A stretch of DNA of 34,896 nucleotides from CAYJSJ01 sp964373065 (GCA_964373065.1 CAYJSJ010000013.1:1-34896), one strand, 5' to 3'; positions 7,052 through 14,115 are shown, counted from the first letter of the stretch. The notes: generated from the letters alone by a model not told the origin. A program made the numbers and translations.

Positions 7052-7702
7052 TTACGGGGTGGGGATCTGGGAATCGGGCAGAGGATCTTTAGTATCCTGA
7101 GCGGGCGCTATGGAATCAACAGAATGCTTGCCTTTTACATTCAAGGATTTTTCTTTCTCGATCTTGATCGGCATTCCTATCTGCCGAAGAAGCGCCATAG
7201 CCTGCTCATCGGTTTTTGCCGTAGTCGTAATCACAATTTGTAAACCGAAGATTTGCTTGGCTTCCGGAGCGGGCACTTCCGGAAAAATAGAATGATCTTT
7301 CAGTCCCACACTGTAGTTCCCATGGCCATCGAGTTTTCCGGGGAGTCCGCGAAAGTCGCGAATGCGTGGGATAGCATAGCTCACGAGACGATCGAGAAAT
7401 TCCTCCATGGAACGACCACGAAGCGTCACACAGCATCCGACAATGAGCCCCTCCCGCGTTTTAAAGTTGGAAATCGCCTTCCGAGCACGCGTAAAGACGG
7501 GCTTCTGGCCGGTGATCTTCATGAGGCAATCCTTGATATATTCTTGAACTTCCTTCCCATCCATTTTGGATTTATTGATGCCGACGTTGACCGTGATCTT
7601 CGTGAAACGCGGCAGAGCGTGGACATTTGGAATGCCAAGTTCCTTTTTGAGTGCTGTTACTATCGGTCCGCGGAGCCTGGTATGGAGAGTGGAGTAGGAG
7701 AT
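7052..7702 (-). CDS. rplE: 50S ribosomal protein L5, apparent AUC start
   Basis: L5 binds 5S rRNA and contacts the P-site tRNA. The first ATG of the frame (7564) would give 170 aa but would cut off the conserved PRFTKITVNVG strand, which is present in frame upstream. Reading back from 7564, homology continues to about 7702. The frame then runs without a stop to the TGA that ends L24 (7748-7750). No ATG, GTG or TTG occurs in any minus-strand frame between 7750 and 7627. The best-placed codon is an ATC at 7700-7702, which would give 216 aa and put the PR motif at residues 31-32, close to E. coli L5. Other near-cognate codons are ATA (7661-7663), ATT and CTG further in. A C-terminal tail of about 30 residues, rich in Ser, Pro and Asp, exceeds the normal length. 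The identity is certain; the start is inferred. Confidence 0.9.
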   Translation of the reverse strand: MSYSTLHTRLRGPIVTALKKELGIPNVHALPRFTKITVNVGINKSKMDGKEVQEYIKDCLMKITGQKPVFTRARKAISNFKTREGLIVGCCVTLRGRSMEEFLDRLVSYAIPRIRDFRGLPGKLDGHGNYSVGLKDHSIFPEVPAPEAKQIFGLQIVITTTAKTDEQAMALLRQIGMPIKIEKEKSLNVKGKHSVDSIAPAQDTKDPLPDSQIPTP

Positions 7703-7747
7703 GGGAAGTGGGGAAGTAGGGAAGTGGGGAAGTGGGGAAGTGGGGAA
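7703..7747. repeat. GGGGAAGT tandem repeat between L24 and L5
   Basis: About five units of GGGGAAGT/GGGAAGTA lie on the plus strand. The mRNA therefore has a pure pyrimidine/A tract (TTCCCCACTTCCCCAC). It directly follows the L24 stop and leads into L5. Confidence 0.8.
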
Positions 7748-8305
7748 TCAGGATCCGCGACCGCTGGAACGGTTACTTGAGCGTTCCACTTGTTCGGGAA
7801 CGGAGTGGTCTTCCTTCATATGAGAACCTGTATCCACTTCTGCTCCGGTAAGGCTCGCCTCCTCTGCACCAAATCCCATCTTCTTCCAGAAAGGAGCTTT
7901 CTTGGTAGTTGCTTTCTGAGCAGACACATCCTTCTTTTCTTCGGTTTTCTTGGCATCTTTCACGTCGCCGGTAACGCTTTTCTTTGCGATTGCCGCCTTC
8001 TTCACCTCTTCTCCGCTCCTCTTGGCTATGCGCATCTTGCGCCCCTTTTCATCCGTTTTACTCCCGATGCGCGAACGCTTTTTCGTCTTCGGATCCACCA
8101 GCATGACGTTGCTTACGTGCAGGGATGCTTCATATTTGATGATTTCGCCAGCGCGATTCGCACTTTTTTTCACATGCCGCGTGCGCATGTTCACATCGGA
8201 AACTACCAGCCGATTTTTTTCATGCAGAACGGTCAGCACCTGGCCGGTTCTTCCTTTATCACGGCCGCTGATGATGACGACGGTATCGCCGGTTCGTATT
8301 TTCAT
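7748..8305 (-). CDS. rplX: 50S ribosomal protein L24 with long C-terminal extension
   Basis: L24 starts large-subunit assembly at the exit-tunnel side. The 185-aa protein begins with the KOW motif (MKIRTGDTVVIISGRDKGRTGQV) and the typical VNMRTRHVKKS and MLVDPKTKKRSRIG segments within the first 100 residues. The rest (about 100-185) is a Lys/Glu/Ala-rich tail with an APFWKKMGFG block. The start is the ATG at 8305, which overlaps the L14 stop (ATGA). The upstream frame to 8422 is antisense-like and was left out. The TGA stop at 7748-7750 is in the same frame as L5. Confidence 0.95.
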   Translation of the reverse strand: MKIRTGDTVVIISGRDKGRTGQVLTVLHEKNRLVVSDVNMRTRHVKKSANRAGEIIKYEASLHVSNVMLVDPKTKKRSRIGSKTDEKGRKMRIAKRSGEEVKKAAIAKKSVTGDVKDAKKTEEKKDVSAQKATTKKAPFWKKMGFGAEEASLTGAEVDTGSHMKEDHSVPEQVERSSNRSSGRGS

Positions 8306-8670
8306 AAAACGTCCGGGGCAAGGGAAATAATTTTTTGATACCCGCGCACACGCAGCTCGCGTGCAACAGGACCGAAAACACGCGTACCCTTGGGCATGCC
8401 GTCTTTGGCAACGATCACGCAAGCATTGTCATCGAAACGGATGCCACTGCCGTCCGAACGCTTCGTGAGCTTTCTCGTGCGGACGACCACCGCCTGCTCC
8501 ACGGCCTTTTTGCGCACGACGCCGCGAGGGGTGGCTTCCTTTACCGCTACAATAATCGTATCGCCGACACCGGCATAACGCCGACGGCTCCCGCCGAGCA
8601 CTTTGATGCACTGTACGAGCTTCGCTCCGGTGTTATCGGCCACGGTGAGGAAAGTTTCTGCTTGGATCAT
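8302..8670 (-). CDS. rplN: 50S ribosomal protein L14
   Basis: L14 binds 23S rRNA and contributes to subunit bridges and to the silencing factor site. The 122-aa product has normal length and signature sequences: MIQAETFLTVADNTGAK at the N-terminus, VGDTIIVAVKEATPRG centrally, and DDNACVIVAKDGMPKGTRVFGPVARELR in the second half. Its start overlaps the S17 stop by 4 nt (ATGA) and its stop overlaps L24, so translation is likely coupled. Confidence 0.98.
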   Translation of the reverse strand: MIQAETFLTVADNTGAKLVQCIKVLGGSRRRYAGVGDTIIVAVKEATPRGVVRKKAVEQAVVVRTRKLTKRSDGSGIRFDDNACVIVAKDGMPKGTRVFGPVARELRVRGYQKIISLAPDVL

Positions 8671-9059
8671 TTGTTCTTTGGGGAATGAGCTTCGTTCTTG
8701 TCGGCCATAGGCCTGCCTGTCCGGGAGGCAGGTTTAGCGTCGGCCGAAGCTTCATCAGCTCCTTTCTTTTCACGGTGCAGGACTTTTTCCAGCGCATCGT
8801 CCTCCTTCATTTCATCGACACGCGGAGCTGCCTTAAGGATTTCTGTCACGCGGAACCGTTTACGCTTACTCAGCGGCCTGCACTCGACGATCTGCACAAT
8901 GTCTCCGGGGTACAGATCCATTCCATTCGGGTCACAGAGAAACTTCTTACTCTTGCGAAAGCGCTTTTTGTACACGGGATGGAAGGCAAGACGATGAATT
9001 GTCACGGTAACCGTACCGGTCATTTTTGCCGATGTGATGACGCCTTTCTTAGTTTTCAT
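8667..9059 (-). CDS. rpsQ: 30S ribosomal protein S17 with extended tail
   Basis: S17 is a primary 16S-binding protein with an OB fold. Residues 1-80 match the family (KKGVITSAKMTGTVTV, HPVYKKRFRKSKKF, GDIVQIVECRPLSKRKRFRV). The C-terminal 45 residues are a charged, low-complexity tail not found in the usual protein of about 85 aa. A 7-bp CCTGCCT / AGGCAGG palindrome (8712-8732) lies within the tail coding region. The gene overlaps both L29 and L14 by ATGA. Confidence 0.95.
   Translation of the reverse strand: MKTKKGVITSAKMTGTVTVTIHRLAFHPVYKKRFRKSKKFLCDPNGMDLYPGDIVQIVECRPLSKRKRFRVTEILKAAPRVDEMKEDDALEKVLHREKKGADEASADAKPASRTGRPMADKNEAHSPKNK
8712..8732. repeat. CCTGCCT-N7-AGGCAGG palindrome inside the S17 tail
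   Basis: A 7-bp perfect stem encloses a 7-nt loop. It has the same CCTGCC/GGCAGG core as the spacer hairpins at 10499 and 34055 but is in coding sequence, encoding a Lys-Pro-Ala-Ser-Arg stretch in the variable tail. Confidence 0.6.
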
Positions 9060-9376
9060 TTCTTCTTGGGGGACTTGGAGGAAGTGATCTTTGTCTTCTT
9101 GGAGGATGCAGAAGATTCAGAAGATTCAGAAGATTTACTCTTATCCATCTTTTGATTCGCTTCCGTCCTTTGTGTCTTTTGCGTCGTTTCCGTATACACC
9201 GTCTTCATGCGTGCAAGTTGTTTGCGTTCTCGTATGTAACGCGCACTGTCTTTCTCTTTACCGAGTGTTACCCCGATACGCAGCTTCAAAACGGTATTCT
9301 CCTGCGTAAGGATCTCCTTCCGAAGATCGTGCAGTTGCATAGTTTTCAGCTCGGTTATGGTGGTCATTGCAGCCAT
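9056..9376 (-). CDS. rpmC: 50S ribosomal protein L29 with Ser/Lys tail
   Basis: L29 lies at the tunnel exit near L23. Residues about 5-65 form the expected two-helix hairpin (LKTMQLHDLRKEI, LRIGVTLGKEKDSARYIRERKQLARMKT). The remaining 40 residues are a low-complexity tail of Ser, Glu, Thr and Lys, partly encoded by a 9-nt tandem repeat. The start can be 9376 or the ATG at 9367, and the second gives the more usual N-terminus. The first overlaps the L16 stop as TGATG. Confidence 0.93.
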   Translation of the reverse strand: MAAMTTITELKTMQLHDLRKEILTQENTVLKLRIGVTLGKEKDSARYIRERKQLARMKTVYTETTQKTQRTEANQKMDKSKSSESSESSASSKKTKITSSKSPKKK

Positions 9377-9795
9377 CAGTGTCCTATGCGGGTAACAACT
9401 TTAGTTTTCAGAGGCAATTTATGCCCAGCGAGGCGCAACGCCTCTCTGGAGTCTGCGACTGTCAGGCCGTCCATTTCAAAAATGAGCGTGCCCGCTTTCA
9501 GTACGCACGACCAGTACTCGGGGGAACCTTTGCCCGATCCCATCGGCACTTCCGCCGCCTTGCGACTGACGGGCGTATGAGGGAAAACGCGGATCCAGAT
9601 CTTGCCGCCGCGTGCGACTGCATGCGTCATGGCGCGGCGGGCCGCCTCGAGTTGACGAGCGGTCACTTCTCCCGTGACGATGCACTTGAGTCCCACGGAA
9701 CCGAATGCAAGCTGCGTTCCGCGCGTCGCCTTGCCCTTCCACTGTCCGCGGAGGCGTTGGACTTTCCGGCGTTTGACTTTAGCTGGTTCTAACAT
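9376..9795 (-). CDS. rplP: 50S ribosomal protein L16
   Basis: L16 binds near the A-site tRNA elbow. The 139-aa protein has the basic N-terminus (MLEPAKVKRRKVQRLRGQWKG) and FGSVGLKC, and its central region has EAARRAMTHAVARGGKIWIRVFP. The PMGSGKGSPEYW loop follows. Length is normal and there is no tail, unlike its neighbours. It follows S3 by 12 nt. Confidence 0.98.
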   Translation of the reverse strand: MLEPAKVKRRKVQRLRGQWKGKATRGTQLAFGSVGLKCIVTGEVTARQLEAARRAMTHAVARGGKIWIRVFPHTPVSRKAAEVPMGSGKGSPEYWSCVLKAGTLIFEMDGLTVADSREALRLAGHKLPLKTKVVTRIGH

Positions 9796-9807
9796 GAGGA
9801 GCGTGAA

Positions 9808-10479
9808 TTATGAATCGAGAGAGGTAAGGGCTGCAGACTGTGCCTGCTTGATCTTCTTAAACACCATTCCTTTGTAGACCCACACCTTCACGCCGATGGT
9901 GCCGAAGCCGGTTTTTGCGTGACGGACGGCAAACTGCACATTTGCACGAAGCGTCTGCAAAGGAATATTGCCTTCTTTAAAGAATTCATCGCGTGCGATC
10001 TCCGCGCCGTTTAATCGCCCCGAAACGAGGACCTTCGCGCCCAGTGCACCGGACTGCATCGCCTTTTCGAGCGCCATTTTTGCCGCGCGCCTGTAGGGCA
10101 TACGGCGCTGGATCTGTCCCTGAATCGTTTCTGCGATCACGTGGGCATCGGCATCCGGGTTGCGTATCTCCTGGATATTCACCTCAAACATGCCACTAAA
10201 CATTTTTTCCAAATCTTTCCGGAGCTCTTCGATCGCAGCACCCTGCTTCCCAATGATGACGCCGGGCTTACTGGTATGAATAACGACGGATACACGCTTG
10301 CTGCGTTCGATCTCGATGGAGCTGATACCGGCATCCGGTAAACGTTTGTTGATGGTGCGCTTGATCTTAATGTCATCGAGAAAAAGATCGCGGTACTTCT
10401 TCCCGCGGGCAAACCACGTGCTCGGCCACATGTGTGTGATCCGGAGACGAAAGCCGTTGGGGTTTACTTTTTGACCCAT
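9808..10479 (-). CDS. rpsC: 30S ribosomal protein S3
   Basis: S3 shapes the mRNA entry channel and has helicase-like activity there. The 223-aa protein begins MGQKVNPNGFRLRITHMW and carries the KH domain with VIIGKQGAAIEELRKDL (GxxG-type loop, about residue 75). The C-terminal domain has RAAKMALEKAMQSGALGAKVLVSGRLNGAEIAR and ends with VKVWVYKG. The leader contains a CCTGCC-GTA-GGCAGG hairpin and CCCTAA repeats but no SD. Confidence 0.98.
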   Translation of the reverse strand: MGQKVNPNGFRLRITHMWPSTWFARGKKYRDLFLDDIKIKRTINKRLPDAGISSIEIERSKRVSVVIHTSKPGVIIGKQGAAIEELRKDLEKMFSGMFEVNIQEIRNPDADAHVIAETIQGQIQRRMPYRRAAKMALEKAMQSGALGAKVLVSGRLNGAEIARDEFFKEGNIPLQTLRANVQFAVRHAKTGFGTIGVKVWVYKGMVFKKIKQAQSAALTSLDS

Positions 10480-10520
10480 AGATAGAGGTTGGGGCTTGCC
10501 TGCCGTAGGCAGGGATAGGG
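10480..10520. repeat. Spacer L22-S3: telomere-like repeat plus CCTGCC hairpin
   Basis: A perfect palindrome CCTGCC-GTA-GGCAGG (10499-10513) is flanked by GGTTGGGG on one side and ATAGGGTTAGG on the other. It has the same composite design as the S8-L6 spacer (6294-6349). Confidence 0.75.
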
Positions 10521-11033
10521 TTAGGACTTGGAGGACTTTAAAGATGGCGAGGTCGGAGAGGCACTGTCCTTTACGGATTTGCTCTTCGAACTCGTAGTCG
10601 ACTTTGCAGTCGTGGTCTTTTGTACAGTCTTTTTCGTTGATTGTGAAGAAGAATCGCTCTTTTCCGTCGTTTGATTCTTTTGCGTCTTTTTCTTCTTTTC
10701 CAGTTCATCCGCAAATCCGAGCGCCAAGTCGATATGGCTTTGGAACTTTTTGATCGGACGAACGCGCCCGCGCGCCATCGGAACGCCGCGGTGAAATACC
10801 TGCGCTTTATTCACAACGATGGTCTTGACGATGAGCATCTGCGGATCTTGCTTGTCATTGTGAGAAGCATTCGCCATGGCACTCCGGAGCAGAGATTGAA
10901 GAATACGCGCCGCCTTCTTGTTGACGTGCTCCAGCAAGTACACCGCGTCCGGCACGGATTTCCCGCGGATCATCTTGGCGAGGATCTCGGCTTTTTTTGG
11001 TGCGATGCGGACGGAGCGGAGGAAGGATTTCAT
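10521..11033 (-). CDS. rplV: 50S ribosomal protein L22 with long Ser/Thr/Lys tail
   Basis: L22 lines the exit tunnel with its beta hairpin. Residues 1-108 match the family (RSVRIAPKKAEILAKMIRGKSV, AARILQSLLRSAMANA, hairpin VFHRGVPMARGRVRPIKKFQSHI). The final 55-60 residues are a low-complexity tail of Lys, Ser and Thr that is not part of standard L22 (about 110 aa). The tail would be disordered and positively charged and presumably lies on the ribosome surface. Confidence 0.95.
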   Translation of the reverse strand: MKSFLRSVRIAPKKAEILAKMIRGKSVPDAVYLLEHVNKKAARILQSLLRSAMANASHNDKQDPQMLIVKTIVVNKAQVFHRGVPMARGRVRPIKKFQSHIDLALGFADELEKKKKTQKNQTTEKSDSSSQSTKKTVQKTTTAKSTTSSKSKSVKDSASPTSPSLKSSKS

Positions 11034-11051
11034 GAGTGGAATGATGGAAAA

Positions 11052-11402
11052 TTATTTCTTGGGAGCGGGAGCTGCGGCAGCCACGGGAGCCGGTGCTCCG
11101 GGAACGCCGGCAGTCACGGCGCCTTTGGCTTGAGCGTCGGCCATCTTGCCGCCGTGGACTCTGAATTTGGTTGTCCAAGAGAACTCCCCCAACTTATGCC
11201 CCACCATCTGTTCTGTAATGTAGACGGGGACGAACTCCTTGCCGTTATGGACGGCGAACGTAAATCCGACGAATTCGGGTGGAATATCGCACGCCCTCGA
11301 CCATGTTTTAATGATCTTCTTATCCCCTGCCTCCATCATCCGCATGACTTTCTTCAGTATGCGCGGATCAACGTAGGGGCCTTTCTTGAGTGAGCGGGAC
11401 AT
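11052..11402 (-). CDS. rpsS: 30S ribosomal protein S19 with Ala/Pro tail
   Basis: S19 sits in the head of the small subunit near bridge B1a. The first 90 residues are standard: MSRSLKKGPYVDP, IKTWSRACDIPPEFVGFTFAVHNGKEFVPVYITEQMVGHKLGEFSWT split over the conserved core. The last 30 residues are an Ala/Pro/Gly-rich tail. The 58-nt leader has three GTGGAAA-type repeats (plus strand) and a GGCAC-AGT-GTGCC hairpin (11444-11456). Confidence 0.96.
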   Translation of the reverse strand: MSRSLKKGPYVDPRILKKVMRMMEAGDKKIIKTWSRACDIPPEFVGFTFAVHNGKEFVPVYITEQMVGHKLGEFSWTTKFRVHGGKMADAQAKGAVTAGVPGAPAPVAAAAPAPKK

Positions 11403-11460
11403 AAATGTAAGTGGAAAGTGGAAAGTGGATAGTGAGGGAATAAGGCACAGTGTGCCGACT
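11403..11460. repeat. L2-S19 spacer with GTGGAAA repeats and a small hairpin
   Basis: The plus strand carries three AAGTGGA-type units (11409-11430) and the palindrome GGCACAGTGTGCC (11444-11456). In mRNA it is a pyrimidine-rich leader before the S19 ATG with no SD. Confidence 0.55.
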
Positions 11461-12312
11461 TTACTTCTTGCGTTTCTTACGGATACGGCGACGCATGATG
11501 AGGGTATTCGATGCTTTTTTGATGTTCCGCGTTTTGACGCCGCGCGCCTTCTTGCCCCACGGAGTCATGGGACCTCGCTTACTGCCGATGGGTGAGTGGC
11601 CTTCTCCTCCACCATGCGGGTGATCGACGGCGTTCATGGACTTACCGAGCACCTGCGGGCGACGGCCTTTCCAGCGCATGCGTCCCGCTTTGCCGATGCG
11701 TACGAGATTATGCTCGAGGTTGCACACAGTGCCGATAGTCGCCGAGCATTCGGAAAATACTTTACGTACTTCCCCGCTCGGGAGCTCCACGATGGCATAG
11801 GTACCATCGAAACCTATGAGTGTAGCCGATGTTCCTGCGCTGCGAACGATGGCGCCTCCGCGGCCGAGCGTGAGTTCTATATTGAAAATCTTGTATCCTT
11901 CGGGAATATTTTTTAGGCGCATATGATTGCCCGGTTTCACCTTCGTACGCTCGCCACTCACCACGCTGTCGCCGACACCTATACCTTCGGCTGCGAGGTG
12001 GTAGCGCTTGTCGCCGTCCAGATAATGCACCAGCATGATGCGTGCCGTGCGGTTCGGATCGTATTCGAGAGCCGTGACCGTTCCCGGAACATTCAATTTA
12101 TCGTTTCTGCGGAAATCAACGAACCGGTAGCGCCGCTTGTGGCCTCCGCCACGGTGTCGTATGGAAACGCGTCCGGCGCTATTTCTGCCGGAAATACGCT
12201 TTTTCCCAGTCGTCAGGCGCTTTTCGGGTTTCTTCTTGCTGAGACTGGAGAAGTCTGCAACGCTGATATTGCGACGTCCGGGGCTCGTTGGTTTCAGTAC
12301 GCGAATCGGCAT
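11461..12312 (-). CDS. rplB: 50S ribosomal protein L2
   Basis: L2 is needed for subunit association and peptidyl transferase centre assembly. The 283-aa protein has the RNA-binding domain (NSAGRVSIRHRGGGHKRRYR, near residue 45) and the C-terminal loop with NAVDHPHGGGEGHSPIG, which includes the conserved histidine near the catalytic centre. It ends in a basic RRRIRKKRKK tail. Length is normal (about 275). It starts 2 nt after the L23 stop, and no SD is visible. Confidence 0.98.
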   Translation of the reverse strand: MPIRVLKPTSPGRRNISVADFSSLSKKKPEKRLTTGKKRISGRNSAGRVSIRHRGGGHKRRYRFVDFRRNDKLNVPGTVTALEYDPNRTARIMLVHYLDGDKRYHLAAEGIGVGDSVVSGERTKVKPGNHMRLKNIPEGYKIFNIELTLGRGGAIVRSAGTSATLIGFDGTYAIVELPSGEVRKVFSECSATIGTVCNLEHNLVRIGKAGRMRWKGRRPQVLGKSMNAVDHPHGGGEGHSPIGSKRGPMTPWGKKARGVKTRNIKKASNTLIMRRRIRKKRKK

Positions 12313-12314
12313 GA

Positions 12315-12617
12315 TCAGATTTTAAAGGAAACAATATCGAATGGCTTGCTCTTCGGGCTCAATGTCACCATCGCTTTTTTGAAAGATTTGCGCTTGGTGA
12401 GGAACTTTCCACGGGCGCCAAATGCGCGCGTCTTCGTGGTCGTCCGCATGACACGTACGCTCGCAATATCCACATCGTAATACTTGCGCAATGCATTGAT
12501 GACATCGACCTTCGTCGCATCGGGAGCGATACGCAGCGTGTGGGTGCGTGCAGAAGCTTTGAAGCGTTCCGCTTTTTCCGTGACGATGGGGCCTACGATG
12601 ACGTGGCGTAGATCCAT
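12315..12617 (-). CDS. rplW: 50S ribosomal protein L23
   Basis: L23 is the docking site for trigger factor and SRP at the tunnel exit. The 100-aa protein shows VIVGPIVTEKAERF at the N-terminus, the APDATKVDVINALRKYYDVDIASVRVM core, and a FKKAMVTL strand in the second half. Length is normal. It lies 3 nt after L4. Confidence 0.97.
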   Translation of the reverse strand: MDLRHVIVGPIVTEKAERFKASARTHTLRIAPDATKVDVINALRKYYDVDIASVRVMRTTTKTRAFGARGKFLTKRKSFKKAMVTLSPKSKPFDIVSFKI

Positions 12618-12620
12618 GGG

Positions 12621-13367
12621 TTACTTTCGGGTGGGAGAAACTTTTTTGGAGGATGTTGAAGATGTTGAAGACTTTGAAGATGTTGAAGTAGGTTTAACGG
12701 AGCTCTTCTCCATGTTCACGGTCTTCATGTCCTTCTCTATCTTCGAAAAGACCTCCTCCGCTTTCTTGAGGGCATCCACCATAAAGATAATGTGACGCGA
12801 TCCGAGCACATCGACAGGATTCAAGTACGCGGCCATCACCGTCTTGACGTTCGGGAGATTGCGCACGGAGAGCGTCATTCCTTTGTGCTTTTCGGGCGTA
12901 ACGATGAGGATTTTTCGACCAAACTCTACGGGCATCTTGAGGAGCATTGCTTGCGCGTCCTTCGTTTTGATTGTTGCGGGATAATTCTCCAACCCTACGA
13001 TGATGCCGTTTTTCGCTTGAGCCGTGAGCGCAGAGATCAGTGCGGCACGGCGCATTTTCTGCGGCATACGCGTCGCGTAGTTTTCGTTCTTCCTCGGTCC
13101 GAATGCTTTACCTCCTCCACGGAGAAGCGGCGAACGGATGGGGCCGCGGCGCGCGCGACCTGTTCCCTTCTGCTGGAAGAGCTTGCGGGTGGAGCCATGC
13201 ACTTCTCCCCTGTTTTTTGCATGGGCGATCGTCCGGCGTGCATTGTTTTGCTGGCGCACAACTGCCTGATGCATGAGGCCTTGATTGATCGTGCCTTCAA
13301 AGAGTGCTTTGGGGAGCGGAACTGTTCCCTTCTTTGTGCCGGCTGCTGTGTAGACATCGATGGTCAT
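12621..13367 (-). CDS. rplD: 50S ribosomal protein L4 with Ser/Thr/Lys tail
   Basis: L4 lines the exit tunnel together with L22. The 248-aa protein contains the tunnel loop (STRKLFQQKGTGRARRGPIRSPLLRGGGKAFGP, residues about 57-95) and the C-terminal Rossmann-like part (ILIVTPEKHKG, VMAAYLNPVDVLGSRHIIFM). The last 35 residues are a repetitive Ser/Thr/Lys tail encoded by GAAGATGTT-like 9-nt repeats (plus strand). The leader is a (CCCCAA)n tract in the mRNA sense. Confidence 0.97.
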   Translation of the reverse strand: MTIDVYTAAGTKKGTVPLPKALFEGTINQGLMHQAVVRQQNNARRTIAHAKNRGEVHGSTRKLFQQKGTGRARRGPIRSPLLRGGGKAFGPRKNENYATRMPQKMRRAALISALTAQAKNGIIVGLENYPATIKTKDAQAMLLKMPVEFGRKILIVTPEKHKGMTLSVRNLPNVKTVMAAYLNPVDVLGSRHIIFMVDALKKAEEVFSKIEKDMKTVNMEKSSVKPTSTSSKSSTSSTSSKKVSPTRK

Positions 13368-13395
13368 TGGATGGGGTTGGGGTTGGGGTTAGGTG
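13368..13395. repeat. (GGGGTT)n spacer between L3 and L4
   Basis: Four GGGGTT/GGGTTA units on the plus strand make a C-rich CCCCAA leader in the mRNA, directly before the L4 ATG. The unit matches ciliate telomere repeats by sequence only; no telomere is implied. Confidence 0.75.
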
Positions 13396-13397
13396 AG

Positions 13398-14015
13398 TTA
13401 TTTGGTAACCGGAGTAGACTCGAGGGTAACATAAATAGTTGCGCCGATATGCCCTGGAATGGGACCTTTGACACCGATCACTGAATTTTCAAGATCGCAT
13501 ACCATCACTTCGCGATTGCGGAGCGTCACGGTCTGAAGCCCCATGCGTCCCGCCATTCTCTTGCCTTTGAGGATGCGTCCGGGTTCTGTGCGCATACCGA
13601 CGGACCCCGGCTCGCGCTTGAAGTGGCTGCCGTGGCTCCCCGGGCCTCCTGCGAAACCGTGTCGCTTCATGACACCTTGGAAACCCTTCCCCTTTGAAAT
13701 CCCCGTGATCTGCACTTTGCTCTCCGCCGTAAACTTCTCCACCGAGAGAGTTTTTCCGGGAGCAAGTCCCTCGATCGTCTCCACCTTCCACTCCTTTTGG
13801 TCGCGGTAGCGCGTGTGCGTTTTGCCCTTACGTGTCCTCCATTGCTTGGGAGATACGCCGAGCACGACGGCATCGTAGCCGTCTTTCTCTTTGGTCTTTA
13901 TGCGGATGACGGTGTTTGGTTCCACCTTAAGGTACGTCACCGCCACTGCATCACCGGTTTCCGGGTGAAACACGCGAGACATGCCGACTTTCTTGGCAAT
14001 GATACCGTTACACAT
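13398..14015 (-). CDS. rplC: 50S ribosomal protein L3
   Basis: L3 is one of the two assembly initiators of the large subunit. The 205-aa protein starts MCNGIIAKKVGMSRVF and carries the KGKGFQGVMKRHGFAGGPGSHGSHFKREPGSVG loop that reaches the peptidyl transferase centre, followed by KGKRMAGRMG. An in-frame ATG at 14063 would add 16 residues. I prefer 14015 by homology. L3 is the first gene of the operon here, whereas S10 normally comes before it. A sigma70-type promoter lies upstream. Confidence 0.96.
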   Translation of the reverse strand: MCNGIIAKKVGMSRVFHPETGDAVAVTYLKVEPNTVIRIKTKEKDGYDAVVLGVSPKQWRTRKGKTHTRYRDQKEWKVETIEGLAPGKTLSVEKFTAESKVQITGISKGKGFQGVMKRHGFAGGPGSHGSHFKREPGSVGMRTEPGRILKGKRMAGRMGLQTVTLRNREVMVCDLENSVIGVKGPIPGHIGATIYVTLESTPVTK

Positions 14016-14086
14016 ACCGGCAAGAGGTTCATCTGGTCGGGGTAGTGCGGCGAAAGCCGACATCCGACTGGAACGTTTGCTGGGTC

Positions 14087-14115
14087 AATCTAAGGAGTAT
14101 GAGACGGGGAGTCAA
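14087..14115 (-). promoter_or_regulatory. Promoter of the L3-headed ribosomal operon
   Basis: On the minus strand TTGACT (14115-14110) is followed after 17 nt by TAGATT (14092-14087). That gives 5/6 and 4/6 consensus matches with ideal spacing. Transcription would start near 14080, about 65 nt before the chosen L3 start. It overlaps the upstream region of the divergent GT-C gene. Confidence 0.55.

Noticed and set aside
7052..8305. UGA recoded as an amino acid (as in Gracilibacteria/SR1), which would fuse L24 and L5
   Set aside because: UGA ends several other genes at the right place (epimerase at 21830, SGNH hydrolase at 20798, ATP-grasp at 17089, L14 at 8302), so it is a normal stop here.
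1..13395. Real telomere or chromosome end
   Set aside because: The tracts are short, scattered between genes and in both orientations, so they are spacer repeats, not a linear end.
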